Shown here piece after piece: positions 8,964 to 17,131 of a stretch of DNA of 64,000 nucleotides. This DNA is from G963677445 sp963678275 (lineage in GTDB: Bacteria > Bacteroidota > Ignavibacteria > Ignavibacteriales > Melioribacteraceae), in contig OY782765.1 of the NCBI GenBank assembly GCA_963678275.1, forward strand, positions 2,604,001 to 2,668,000, given 5' to 3'. How positions within the stretch are numbered: position 1 is the stretch's first letter; each line of letters opens with the position of its first letter. The notes below the pieces were generated by a model. That model saw only the letters and a list, made by a program, of their open reading frames with translations, searched no databases and had not been told where the DNA came from. Made by a program: the position numbers and the translations under genes.

Positions 8964-9159
8964 CTGGCAAGCCAGTAACAATGAGGAATTACGAATGACG
9001 AATTACGAATTGGCTTTCCCCAAGTGTTACCAATTACTTGTCATTCCGGTTTTTTGCGTCCTTTGCAAAAAGACCGGAATCTAATGCCGATTTTTACTGC
9101 CAATTAGTAATAATTTTGCCTTTTTGCGTAGAATTTAACTTCTTACAGAATAATCATAA
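8964..9159 (+). repeat. About 197-bp direct duplication, copy 2
   Basis: Same order of parts as copy 1 (8579-8775), beginning CTGGCAAGCCAGTAACAATG. It ends in an R2 box whose TTAACTTCTTACAGAATAA differs from copy 1 (TTGACTCCTTACGGAATAA). Both copies terminate in the same CTGGCAAGCC-like junction, consistent with unequal crossing over between R2-flanked units. Confidence 0.85.
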
Positions 9160-9589
9160 ACTTAAACTGGCAAGCCGGAAAAAATGAGGAATTACGAATG
9201 ACGAATGACGAATTGATTTTCCATGGAATATTTTTTTGAATCGAATCTGCTTTGTAGAAGCAGTATTATCATAGTAAAGTACAAAAAAATACAGTAATAT
9301 CTCTGTAGGAGATCAACAGATATTAGCTAAGAAAAACTTCGATCCGAATTGCTGCCAAAGATCTTAACATTTTGCGTAGAATTTGAATGCTTATGGAATA
9401 AACTGGCAAAGCCAGTAATGAGGATCGGTCAGTGGAGAGTTGCTTAATTAACAATGGATAATCAGGATATGACCCTGATTTTTTTATTGTGTTAAATTAT
9501 CCTGTGAATCTTTTTTATCCACCTAATCCTGTTCTATTCTCTTTTCCAAACCCTTTAGCAAATTCTGATGGTAATATCGCCTCGTGTAA

Positions 9590-9834
9590 TAAGGTTTATA
9601 AGGTTTAGTCAGGTCGGGTTCCCTATGCTACTAAGGTTAAAAAATCATAGATAAGGTTTCTTTGAGTTTCTTTGAGTTTTTTCGTGGGATTTGGTGTTTT
9701 TGTGATTTAGTGGCTTTTCTTCTGTCTTAATCCGCGTAATCAGATAAATCCGCGGTAGTCTTTGCCCTTTTAATTGTTAATTACAATCTTGTCATTTTGA
9801 GTAGAATTTAACGGCTAACTGAGTATTCATAATC
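9590..9834 (+). repeat. Composite repeat R3 + TTAATT tract + R2, copy 1
   Basis: Parts in order: TAAGGTT..TGCTACTAAGGTTAAAAAA, TAAGGTTTCTTTGAGTTT, TTCGTGGGATTTGGTG, AATCCGCGTAATCAGATAAA, CCGCGGTAGTCTTTGCCC, a TTAATTGTTAATTA tract, then an R2 box. The same series recurs at 24290-24500 and 35577-35790, partly at 10165-10340, and inverted at 61032-61310. Confidence 0.7.
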
Positions 9835-10442
9835 CCGCCCCCTCAGGAAAAATGGGCAAACTCAATGCCGTAACAAAATCAGTCGTCATACTCTTACTCA
9901 TACTCTGATTTTTTAACACCGATGCCGAAAAATAACCTTATCGAAAAGAAGTCAATATTTCGAGATCGGAATCCCCTCCCCTTAAGATTTTAAGGGGAGG
10001 ACGGGAGGGGTTTGATCTACCCTGAGATGTCAATAATCCTGCGAGAAGTCAAAATATTCACAAAAAAAAATGACTGGCTTTTTCTCTCAGATATATCCTT
10101 GTTGCCCGCAAGATTAAAAATCGAAAATATAATTTCATTACATTCCTTTCATTCCTAATTCTTCATTCGTAATTCGTAATTTCTTCCGTAGGATTTTGTG
10201 GCCCTTTTCCACCTCAATCAACGAAATCCTCGTAATCAGATAAATCCGCGGTAGTCTTTGCCCTTTTAATTGTTCATTATTAATTACTAATTGCATTTTT
10301 GCCATTTTGCGCAAATAGAAAACGCCTATGGAACAATCCCTAAATTTCTGCACTTCAAATAATGCTCCTTCATCAACACAAAATTGGTCAGTAACAAAAG
10401 ATTGATTAATTTTCAACCTTTAATAATTAGTTATAAGATCAA

Positions 10443-11621
10443 ATGCAAAATATACTTAAAATCCTTGGTTTCATTTTCGGCTGGCTCGGAAAAATATTCC
10501 TGCTGCTTTTTGTAATATCGCTTTTTTCATATATATTAAGCCCCGTTTATGATTTCCCTGAACCGGCTCCTTTCAGCGGCGATCACTACTTTAATCCTTA
10601 TGAGACAACTGACAGCCTTTGGCTTAAAGGCAACTTCAACGCCAGCGCCATTGTCTGGGGCGGTATGACCGACGGCGCCGACACTCATGAAGAAATGTAC
10701 AAATTTTACCGTTCTCATGACTATGATATTGTCGGATACTCCGATTATATGAAAATCTCCCCTCCGGTGAAAGACCAGAATATATTCATACCACTTTACG
10801 AGCATGGTTACAGCATCTGGAAACGTCATCAGCTTGTACTTGGCGCGCGAAAGGTAAACTGGATTGATTTTGTTTTTACCCAGACAATACACCATAAACA
10901 GTTTGTATTAAAGTCAATCGAGGAAAACTGTGAGGTGTTGGCAATCGCGCATGCCAAATGGATGGGAGCATATACACCGGAAGATATGCAGGTCCTTACA
11001 AATTTTCATGTAATTGAAGCCCTGAACCACTTCCGTAACTCTGAGGTCTTATGGGATTCAGCTCTCTCGGCAGGCCGGGCAATATGGGTGATGGGAGATG
11101 ATGACACTCATGATATCCGGGATACTGTTGAAACAGGCGGTTTCTGGACGATGATCAACACCCCGACAGAAAATCCTGAAGATATCTATAAAGCATTCCG
11201 CGCCGGCCGCATCTACGCCGCTTCAGGCAAAATGGGTAAAAATGAGAATATGCCCGATTCAATATATATGGCTGGCGATACACTAAATATTGTCTGCGAA
11301 AATCCCATTCACAATGTTAAATTTATCGGCCAAAGCAGAAGGACAGAAATTGTTGATGTCGATTATAAATCAAACAGAGCCTTTTACGTCTTTAAAGATG
11401 ATGATACCTATATCAGACCCGTGGTTAAGACCTATCGTCACAGGATGGTATTGAATCCCATTTTCCGTCACGACGGTAATGGCCCCAAAGTTTATGAAGC
11501 GACAATCAACTGGCCGCTATCCATTTTATACTGGATTGGTTACGGACTCTTTTATATAACCATCTTTTACCTCGTTGTTTTAAGATTGATATTTAAAGTT
11601 AAGTTTAGGAAAAAATCCTGA
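10443..11621 (+). CDS. Membrane-bound PHP-like phosphoesterase with degenerate metal site
   Basis: 392 residues with membrane segments at about 10-33 and 355-383, the domain lying between them. The order of motifs follows PHP-domain proteins: a first strand (KGNFNAS), TDGADTHEEMYKFYRSHDYDIVGYSDY, LAIAHAKWMG, and WVMGDDDTHDI with GRIYAASG at the end. In normal PHP proteins the first motif is H-x-H and the Y.YSDY position is a TDH. Here these histidines are replaced (NFNAS, SDY), while the later AIAHA and DDTHD histidines and aspartates remain. It may be inactive, or use an altered metal site. The gene ends 1 nt before the ATG of the glycosyltransferase, so the two are one unit and may act in one envelope-modification pathway. 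Confidence 0.6.
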   Translation: MQNILKILGFIFGWLGKIFLLLFVISLFSYILSPVYDFPEPAPFSGDHYFNPYETTDSLWLKGNFNASAIVWGGMTDGADTHEEMYKFYRSHDYDIVGYSDYMKISPPVKDQNIFIPLYEHGYSIWKRHQLVLGARKVNWIDFVFTQTIHHKQFVLKSIEENCEVLAIAHAKWMGAYTPEDMQVLTNFHVIEALNHFRNSEVLWDSALSAGRAIWVMGDDDTHDIRDTVETGGFWTMINTPTENPEDIYKAFRAGRIYAASGKMGKNENMPDSIYMAGDTLNIVCENPIHNVKFIGQSRRTEIVDVDYKSNRAFYVFKDDDTYIRPVVKTYRHRMVLNPIFRHDGNGPKVYEATINWPLSILYWIGYGLFYITIFYLVVLRLIFKVKFRKKS

Positions 11622-11622
11622 C

Positions 11623-13302
11623 ATGAAAAATCTGACAGAAAAACAGGTATATCTTCTGATTTCAGCCCTCGGCGTTATACTCTTTATACCATTTCTCGGC
11701 CAGGTTCATCTCTTCGACTGGGATGAAATAAACTTCGCCGAATGCGCCCGCGAAATGATCGCGACAGGAGATTACCTCCGGATGAGAATCGATTTTGCCC
11801 CCTTCTGGGAAAAACCACCCCTTTTTGTATGGCTTCAGGTTATTTCAATGCATATATTCGGCGTCGGGGAGTTTGCCGCCCGCCTGCCCAATGCTCTGAC
11901 CGGAATTGCAACTCTGCTCATTCTTTATACAATCGGAAAAAAACTTTATAACCGTGAGTTCGGACTATTCTGGGTCCTTGCTTATGCGGGTTCTTTCCTC
12001 CCATTCTTTTATTTTAAGTCAGGTATAATTGATCCCCTCTTCAACCTGATGATGTTTCTCTCGGTGGTTTTTATTATCTATTATTATTCGGATGAAAACC
12101 GCGGTATGAAATATATTATCTGGGGAGGATTATTCGCGGGACTCGCCATCCTCACTAAAGGACCGGTGGGACTATTGCTTCCGGGCATGACCTGGGCTGT
12201 TTACTGGCTGCTATTTCAGAGAAAAAAGGGAATACCCTGGAAAGAAGTTATTGTTTTCCTTTTGATGTCATCTGTGGTTTCCCTGATGTGGTTCGGAGTA
12301 GAAATTATTAAAAACGGTCCCTGGTTTGTAGAAGAATTTATTCGCTACCAGATCAGACTGCTGACAACAGGAGACGCGGGACACAGCGGTCCTTTTCATT
12401 ACCATTTTGTCGTTGTTTTGCTGGGATGTTTCCCCGCTTCAATATTTATTTTCCGTTCATTCAAAGGATATGAGGGAGAAACAGAAAAGAAAAAAACATT
12501 CCGCTACCTGATGACCATCCTTATGCTGGTCGTGCTGATTATCTTTTCTATCGTTAAAACAAAAATTCTGCATTATTCATCATTAACATATTTCCCTGTA
12601 ACATTTCTCGCGGCCCTCGCTTTATACAGAATTAAAAATGGTGAGACAGGATGGAAGTGGTGGCAGACCGCTCTTCTTTCTGTAATAGGATTTATATATT
12701 TTCTTATTTTTGCCGGTGTACCTCTGATTGGGCTTTATAAGGACAGCATTATCGGCAGTATAAAGGATAAATTCGCCGCGGGCAATCTTTCCCTCGATGT
12801 ATCATGGTCATGGTGGGATACAAGCGTGGGTGTTATATTCCTTGTTCTTTTTGTAACAGGGATGATCCTGATTCTGAGAAAACAATACCTGCGGGGATTC
12901 ACGGCCCTTTTCGGTGTAATAACAATTTCTCTCTGGCTTTTCCTGCCGATTGTTCTTCCCAAACTTGAAACACATATCCAGGGAGCCCCCGTTAAATTTT
13001 ATGAAGGTCTGCAGGGAAAAGATGTATATGTCAACGTAATGGGATTCAAAAGTTACTCTCACTATTTTTATACCCGTAAACCTTTTGAATTAAGCGCCTA
13101 TGCCCTTGATATCCCAAATAGCGAATGGCAGGAATGGCTCCTGACAGGACCGATAGACAAACCGGCATATATGGTAACCAAAAACAAAGAAGCGTACCAG
13201 TGGATCGACCACCCCAATCTTATTCTTCTCGGAGAAGAAGGGGGCTATGTTTTCTTCAAACGTGAAGTCCCCGCCGCCGATACCACAAAAATTATTGAAT
13301 AA
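11623..13302 (+). CDS. ArnT/PMT-family membrane glycosyltransferase (GT83-like)
   Basis: 559 residues, about 11 hydrophobic segments. The N-terminal periplasmic loop has the family's catalytic acidic motif WDEINFAECAREM (residues about 30-42) and FWEKPPLFVWLQ, the KPPL signature of 4-amino-arabinose/dolichyl-mannose-type transferases. Such enzymes move a sugar from a polyprenyl phosphate to lipid A, protein or another envelope acceptor. Donor and acceptor are not determinable here. The last 120 residues form a soluble domain. It follows the PHP-like gene with a 1-nt gap. A hairpin sits just after its stop. Confidence 0.88.
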   Translation: MKNLTEKQVYLLISALGVILFIPFLGQVHLFDWDEINFAECAREMIATGDYLRMRIDFAPFWEKPPLFVWLQVISMHIFGVGEFAARLPNALTGIATLLILYTIGKKLYNREFGLFWVLAYAGSFLPFFYFKSGIIDPLFNLMMFLSVVFIIYYYSDENRGMKYIIWGGLFAGLAILTKGPVGLLLPGMTWAVYWLLFQRKKGIPWKEVIVFLLMSSVVSLMWFGVEIIKNGPWFVEEFIRYQIRLLTTGDAGHSGPFHYHFVVVLLGCFPASIFIFRSFKGYEGETEKKKTFRYLMTILMLVVLIIFSIVKTKILHYSSLTYFPVTFLAALALYRIKNGETGWKWWQTALLSVIGFIYFLIFAGVPLIGLYKDSIIGSIKDKFAAGNLSLDVSWSWWDTSVGVIFLVLFVTGMILILRKQYLRGFTALFGVITISLWLFLPIVLPKLETHIQGAPVKFYEGLQGKDVYVNVMGFKSYSHYFYTRKPFELSAYALDIPNSEWQEWLLTGPIDKPAYMVTKNKEAYQWIDHPNLILLGEEGGYVFFKREVPAADTTKIIE

Positions 13303-13313
13303 CCCCTGCCGTA

Positions 13314-13335
13314 GGACAGCCTTTCCAGGCTGTCC
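13314..13335. repeat. Perfect palindrome GGACAGCCT..AGGCTGTCC
   Basis: Nine-base arms at 13314-13322 and 13327-13335 with a TTCC loop lie 11 bp after the glycosyltransferase stop. No T-run follows, so it looks like a small REP-type repeat that may serve as a transcription end or 3' stabiliser. Confidence 0.6.
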
Positions 13336-13435
13336 CTGCCGTGAAGAAATTAAATGCCGTAACGTGCCTCTCCCCGCCTCGCCGTCGAGGATTTACGCGT
13401 CGCGGCATACATAACAATAACGTTTTCTGTTTTTA

Positions 13436-14437
13436 TCATCCACGCAAAAAATTCAGCCTGGTAAAATATTCCTGCAAATATGTTTTCCTGCTTTTCCTGT
13501 CCAGAAATGATCTGCCGGCCATTTCCACAACCCGGGGCTGTTTTATAATGAATGGTGTTACCAGCTTGTCTGTCCTGGTCTCAGAAATTCCCAGCCGTTT
13601 AGCGAACTCTCTAAAATCTTCAAGCGAAGGATGTCCGATTCTTTTATACCTCTCCGACTTATAATCATCATAAAATAAACCTCTTTCGAGAGCAAAATCA
13701 CTATCAGAAATATGCAGCCTGGTATTAAGCAGATCATAGGCGGGGCTCAGCAAAAAATCTCCATCCCGGTTTTCTACCAGTGAAAAGTTTTTAAGATGCG
13801 CGTCCCCATTTGAAAAAAGAAAATTAAAAAGAATTATCCTGAAATATTTTTCCATCTCGACCGGCCAGGCCGGAACATATTTCCGGATAAGGGCTCCCCC
13901 CTCCTCATAACTGTAATTATGTTTAAAGTTATCTCCTTCCAGTTCAGGAGTTTTTCCGGCAAGGGAAGCAAAATCCTCCACTCTCCATTTTTCGGAATTT
14001 TCTTTATAATCAAACCTTTTCGTCAGGTATGCGGGTGACCCGTCATTAAAAAAGATCATACAATTTTCAGCGGTATTGATATTGAAAACCTGCCGGGCGA
14101 TTTGCATAGTCAGATGTTCATTCGCGGGTAATTGAAACCTGTTTCTTAACCCGGGCGGGACTGGTTTTAACAGGAATTTTCCTTTTTCTCCCTTTTTTAT
14201 CAATACAAGTTTATTTTTTTCCTGGCGAATCGAATATTTGGGTTGAACGCCGGAGATTGAAATTCGCTCCAGACTCTCATTAAACAGTTCAATATTATTC
14301 TCCTTGTCAGGCGCCGAAAAGGCAAATATATGGCTGACTTTTTTACCTTCAAACATCCTTTTAAGAAAAGCGGGACAATATGTGCTGTGTCCTTCTTTTA
14401 ACAAACCCGGGCAATATTTAACCTGAATCATACTCAT
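13436..14437 (-). CDS. HipT-like serine/threonine kinase toxin (HipA C-terminal half)
   Basis: 333 residues with the HipA kinase fold but no HipA N-terminal domain, which is a separate gene here. Seen: a Gly-rich loop SISGVQPK (60-67), with the Ser-x-Ser pair known to be autophosphorylated in E. coli HipT; a catalytic loop SNGDAHLKN (Asp212); and the DFG-equivalent SPAYDLLNT (Asp235). HipT/HipA toxins phosphorylate aminoacyl-tRNA synthetases and arrest growth. The start ATG overlaps the upstream gene's stop as ATGA (14434-14437). The N-terminal YCPGLLKEGH..YCPAFLKR region carries two Cys-Pro pairs typical of short HipA proteins. The target synthetase is unknown. Confidence 0.88.
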   Translation of the reverse strand: MSMIQVKYCPGLLKEGHSTYCPAFLKRMFEGKKVSHIFAFSAPDKENNIELFNESLERISISGVQPKYSIRQEKNKLVLIKKGEKGKFLLKPVPPGLRNRFQLPANEHLTMQIARQVFNINTAENCMIFFNDGSPAYLTKRFDYKENSEKWRVEDFASLAGKTPELEGDNFKHNYSYEEGGALIRKYVPAWPVEMEKYFRIILFNFLFSNGDAHLKNFSLVENRDGDFLLSPAYDLLNTRLHISDSDFALERGLFYDDYKSERYKRIGHPSLEDFREFAKRLGISETRTDKLVTPFIIKQPRVVEMAGRSFLDRKSRKTYLQEYFTRLNFLRG

Positions 14438-14760
14438 GGCGTAAGGGGCCTGACGGTTATTGCCCCGACTGTGTCGTATTTAGCCGTAGCCAGGAGCAAT
14501 GAAAAATAATCCTTGGGATCTATCTTAAGCAGCCTGCATTGAATCTCTTTATTGCGGCCTTCACTAAGCATATTTATAAAAAAAGGGAAAAGGGTATCTG
14601 ATCTGAATTCTTTCTTACTTTTCGGCATTGTTAGGCTGAGTGAAGTTTTGTTTTTATCAATCAGCCATTCATCATCATAAACAAAATGATATTCACCCGA
14701 ATCAGTTTTTGAAAGGATGCCTGATCTGCTCCCGTTATTTAGAACTTCACAGCTTCGCAT
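14434..14760 (-). CDS. HipS-like stand-alone HipA N-terminal domain
   Basis: 108 residues from the chosen ATG (MRSCEVLNNG..). The domain matches the N-subdomain of HipA: VLNNGSRSGILSKTD, FVYDDEWL, SLSLTMPKSKKEF, LFPFFINMLSEGRN, and a C-terminal DTVGAITVRP. In the HipBST system this small protein is the neutralising antitoxin. The start at 14760 is preferred because GAGG lies 6 nt upstream; two further in-frame Met codons at 14772 and 14787 would only add an unrelated leader. It overlaps the hipB-like gene by 14 nt and the kinase gene by 4 nt, so all three are translationally coupled. Confidence 0.85.
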   Translation of the reverse strand: MRSCEVLNNGSRSGILSKTDSGEYHFVYDDEWLIDKNKTSLSLTMPKSKKEFRSDTLFPFFINMLSEGRNKEIQCRLLKIDPKDYFSLLLATAKYDTVGAITVRPLTP

Positions 14761-14974
14761 AATCGTCCTCATTGTTTCTGATTTCAATCTTCATCTCAAG
14801 TCCAAGGATAAACAATAATTTCTGCAAAGTTATAATAGTCGGGTTACCCTTCCCTGTTTCGATTTTTTTTATTGTTCGCAAACCTACACCTGATATTTCA
14901 GAAAGTTCTTCCTGAGATATTCGTAATAGCTCCCGCCTTGATTTCAGTTTCTTCGCTATAAGCTCATAGTGCAT
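14747..14974 (-). CDS. HipB-like HTH (Xre) regulator
   Basis: 75 residues from MHYELIAKKLK. It has a classic HTH_3 domain: LKSRRELLRISQEELSEISG, then GLRTIKKIETGKGNPTIITLQKLL. The frame is open farther upstream, but those residues do not belong to the fold, so 14974 is taken as the start. HipB-type proteins bind operators ahead of the operon as dimers. A palindrome lies 55 bp upstream. First gene of a hipB-hipS-hipT order. Confidence 0.88.
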   Translation of the reverse strand: MHYELIAKKLKSRRELLRISQEELSEISGVGLRTIKKIETGKGNPTIITLQKLLFILGLEMKIEIRNNEDDYAKL

Positions 14975-15028
14975 TATAATACTCGTTTTGTTGCAAATAT
15001 ATAAAATATAATCAGCTAATCCAATTAA

Positions 15029-15046
15029 AGTGCATTGTACTGCACT
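15029..15046. promoter_or_regulatory. Candidate HipB operator
   Basis: The perfect inverted repeat AGTGCA-TTGTAC-TGCACT is 55-72 bp upstream of the hipB-like ATG. A half-site with the same AGTGCATT sequence overlaps the start codon at 14968-14975. Spaced palindromes before Xre antitoxins are usual autoregulatory sites. The assignment is inferred from position. Confidence 0.5.
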
Positions 15047-15070
15047 ATAACAGGTAACTTTTTCAGGCAA

Positions 15071-15478
15071 ATGAAACTCAACTTTCTACAATTCTGAGGT
15101 AAACTATATAATCGCAGTATACAGATTTTAAGAATATCAGAATTTAAGGCGCTTGCTGAAATCCAAATCGCGATCGAAGTCAAAATCAGTTTTGCGGCCT
15201 AAAATCAGAAAAGCGCCAATTCCGAAGCAGGACAAGTCTAAATCAAAAATAAAATCAAAATCGTACTAAAAACCGGCCAGGTCCGGGTGAAAAGCGCTTA
15301 ATGAATTAGCGGCCTTTTTTCAGTAAGGTTTTTATTCATAAAAGAAGAGAATTGTCATTTCAATTGTTAATTATTAATTATTAATTATTAATTGGTATCT
15401 TGCCACTTTGCACAAAATTTAACTACGGCCTAATTGATTCCTCATTTATTCCGGCTCATCCGGTTTAGAATCAACTAA
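15071..15478. repeat. Intergenic: low-complexity A-rich stretch, TTAATT tract and R2 box
   Basis: 15140-15270 is A-rich with repeated AAATC/AAAATC words (CAAATCGCGATCGAAGTC, AAAATCAAAATCG). 15361-15394 is a run of TTAATTA units, and 15397-15432 is a diverged R2 box (CTTGCCACTTTGCAC..AATTTAACTACGG). No gene seen. Confidence 0.55.
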
Positions 15479-16093
15479 TTAAAATACCCCGTAACTTATC
15501 CCAAGCCTGAGCGCTTCAATAGAAAAATTGGAAGAAAATGGATCATCCACATCTGTCGCCATATTTGATGTATTGAGAAATTTCTGCTTGTAATTCAGAT
15601 GAACCTTAAAAGGAAGACCGAAAGGATTACGGTAGCCAATCTCACCATAAATAAGATACCCATATTTATCTGTTTCATATAACTCTCTTCTTTCATTGCT
15701 GGTGAATCCATACCTGTTCCCGAACAGGTAATCAAGACTCATTCCCCCGCCCAGTCTCGCGAATATATTACGGGTAAATTCAAATTCAGGCAGCAAAACC
15801 GATAATTCATAAGAATGAATAAAAGAACTGGTTCTTATCCTTTCAACAATAACATCATCAGGATTGTATATAAATCCCCCATATAATATCCCGTCAAAAT
15901 AACTTTCATTTTTCGCGTAAGAAAACTCAAACCTTACTGCTATCTTCCATATATGCCTCGAAATAGAAGCGCTGTAATTGACCGGATTTTGAAGCTCATC
16001 GTTTCCGGTCCACATTTTCCCTGCATAAACTGCTAATTCCTGTGAAAACAGTGAAGAGGAAAAAAGAAATAACACCAATAAATATTTTTTCAT
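15479..16093 (-). CDS. Predicted outer-membrane beta-barrel protein
   Basis: 204 residues from MKKYLLVLFLFSSSLFSQE, a signal peptide with cleavage after FSQ. I start at 16093 because CCGGAG lies 6 nt upstream; the frame runs 8 codons further to another Met without a ribosome site. The mature part alternates polar and aromatic residues (AVRFEFSYAKNESYFDGILYGG, FARLGGGMSLDYLFG) and ends in aromatic Phe (SYGVF), as barrel proteins do. The family is not recognised and the function is unknown. Confidence 0.65.
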   Translation of the reverse strand: MKKYLLVLFLFSSSLFSQELAVYAGKMWTGNDELQNPVNYSASISRHIWKIAVRFEFSYAKNESYFDGILYGGFIYNPDDVIVERIRTSSFIHSYELSVLLPEFEFTRNIFARLGGGMSLDYLFGNRYGFTSNERRELYETDKYGYLIYGEIGYRNPFGLPFKVHLNYKQKFLNTSNMATDVDDPFSSNFSIEALRLGISYGVF

Positions 16094-16193
16094 AGATCGC
16101 TCCGGTTTTTTCCGCAAAATAGTTTAATCAGCAAGAATTGTCAATCCATTAATTTGCATATTGTTATATTGTATTTAAAACTCAGGCGGAAAT

Positions 16194-17123
16194 ATGAAAC
16201 AGGAAATCATAAACTGGCTGTTGGAACAGGATCCATCAATAAAATGGCAGGTGATGCGCGACCTGCTGAAAGCTCCCTCTGCTGAATATTTACCTGTCAG
16301 GAATGAAGTTGCCAATAGCGGATGGGGCAAAAAGCTTCTTGATCTTCAGGATATTTCCGGACGCTGGGGCGGGGGTATCTACTCTCCCAAATGGATATCG
16401 ACAACCTACACGCTGCTTCTGCTGAAACGGCTCGGGCTAAATCCCAAACATGAACAGCCTCAAAAAAGTATCGGATTGCTAATCAACAAAGGCCTGTATA
16501 AAGATGGCGGAATAAACTATTTCGCATCCCTCGATCACAGTGAAACCTGTGTAACAGGTATGATTCTCGGACTCGCCTCATATTTCCGTCATCAATCCGA
16601 TTATCTTCGTGAAATGGCGGGATTTTTGTTCGGTCAGCAGATGCCCGATGGGGGCTGGAATTGCCAGTCATTCAGGGGAGCCACTCACAGTTCAATGCAT
16701 ACCACCATTTCAGTTCTTGAAGGATTATTTGAATTAAAGTCTTTTCTGCCCGAATTCCGGAACGAAGCGGAAGACGCTGCCGCGAAAGCCCATGAGTTCC
16801 TTCTTCAGCACCGGCTCTTCAAATCGGATAAAACCGGGAAGGTAATCAAAGATCAGTTTACCCGTCTCTCCTTTCCCCCGCGATGGAGATATGATATTCT
16901 CCGGGCGCTCGATTATTTCAGAATGGCGGAAGCGGCGCCGGATGAAAGAATGGAAGAGGCGATAAGTATTCTTAGAAAAAAGGAGAAAAACGGCAGGTGG
17001 CCTCTTCAGGCAAAACACCCCGGCCGCACATTCTTCGAAATGGAAAAACCGGGAAAACCATCCGCATGGAATACCCTAAGGGCCCTGAGAATACTGGAAT
17101 GGTACGATAACGATCAATCTTAA
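16194..17123 (+). CDS. Alpha/alpha-toroid (prenyltransferase/squalene-cyclase repeat) protein
   Basis: 309 residues without signal peptide. It has repeated QW-like units: LLDLQDISGRWGGGIYSPKW (about 49-68), GLYKDGGINYF (105-115), FLFGQQMPDGGWNCQSFRG (143-162) and ISILRKKEKNGRWPLQ near the end. This is the barrel fold of squalene cyclases and prenyltransferase beta subunits, but at half their length and with no DXDD or zinc-site motif, so enzymatic activity is doubtful. Proteins like this are often annotated squalene cyclase by similarity only. GGCGGAAAT precedes the ATG. It converges on the GH13 gene with only 8 bp between stops. Confidence 0.7.
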   Translation: MKQEIINWLLEQDPSIKWQVMRDLLKAPSAEYLPVRNEVANSGWGKKLLDLQDISGRWGGGIYSPKWISTTYTLLLLKRLGLNPKHEQPQKSIGLLINKGLYKDGGINYFASLDHSETCVTGMILGLASYFRHQSDYLREMAGFLFGQQMPDGGWNCQSFRGATHSSMHTTISVLEGLFELKSFLPEFRNEAEDAAAKAHEFLLQHRLFKSDKTGKVIKDQFTRLSFPPRWRYDILRALDYFRMAEAAPDERMEEAISILRKKEKNGRWPLQAKHPGRTFFEMEKPGKPSAWNTLRALRILEWYDNDQS

Positions 17124-17131
17124 ATACCAGG

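Larger units (their letters stand above)
8397..10442. repeat. Gene-free repeat field (R2, R3, heptamer and palindrome families)
   Basis: No reading frame here looks like a real protein. The interval contains a direct duplication (8579-8775 and 8964-9159), R2 boxes at 8727-8776, 8911-8964, 9113-9162, 9364-9415, 9788-9834 and 10295-10340, GAATTAC/GAATGAC-type heptamer runs near 8603 and 8987 and again near 9185, and small palindromes (GTCCCGTCAGGGAC near 8867; CTCTGTAGGAG near 9301; CCCCTCCCCTTAA..TTAAGGGGAGG near 9975). It also has two copies of the R3 composite (9590-9834 and 10165-10340). It reads as a graveyard of small dispersed elements. Confidence 0.75.

Noticed and set aside
10138..10416. 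Minus-strand frame of 92 residues in the repeat field
   Set aside because: It is composed of R2 and R3 repeat sequence read in one frame, with no ribosome site and no protein-like composition.
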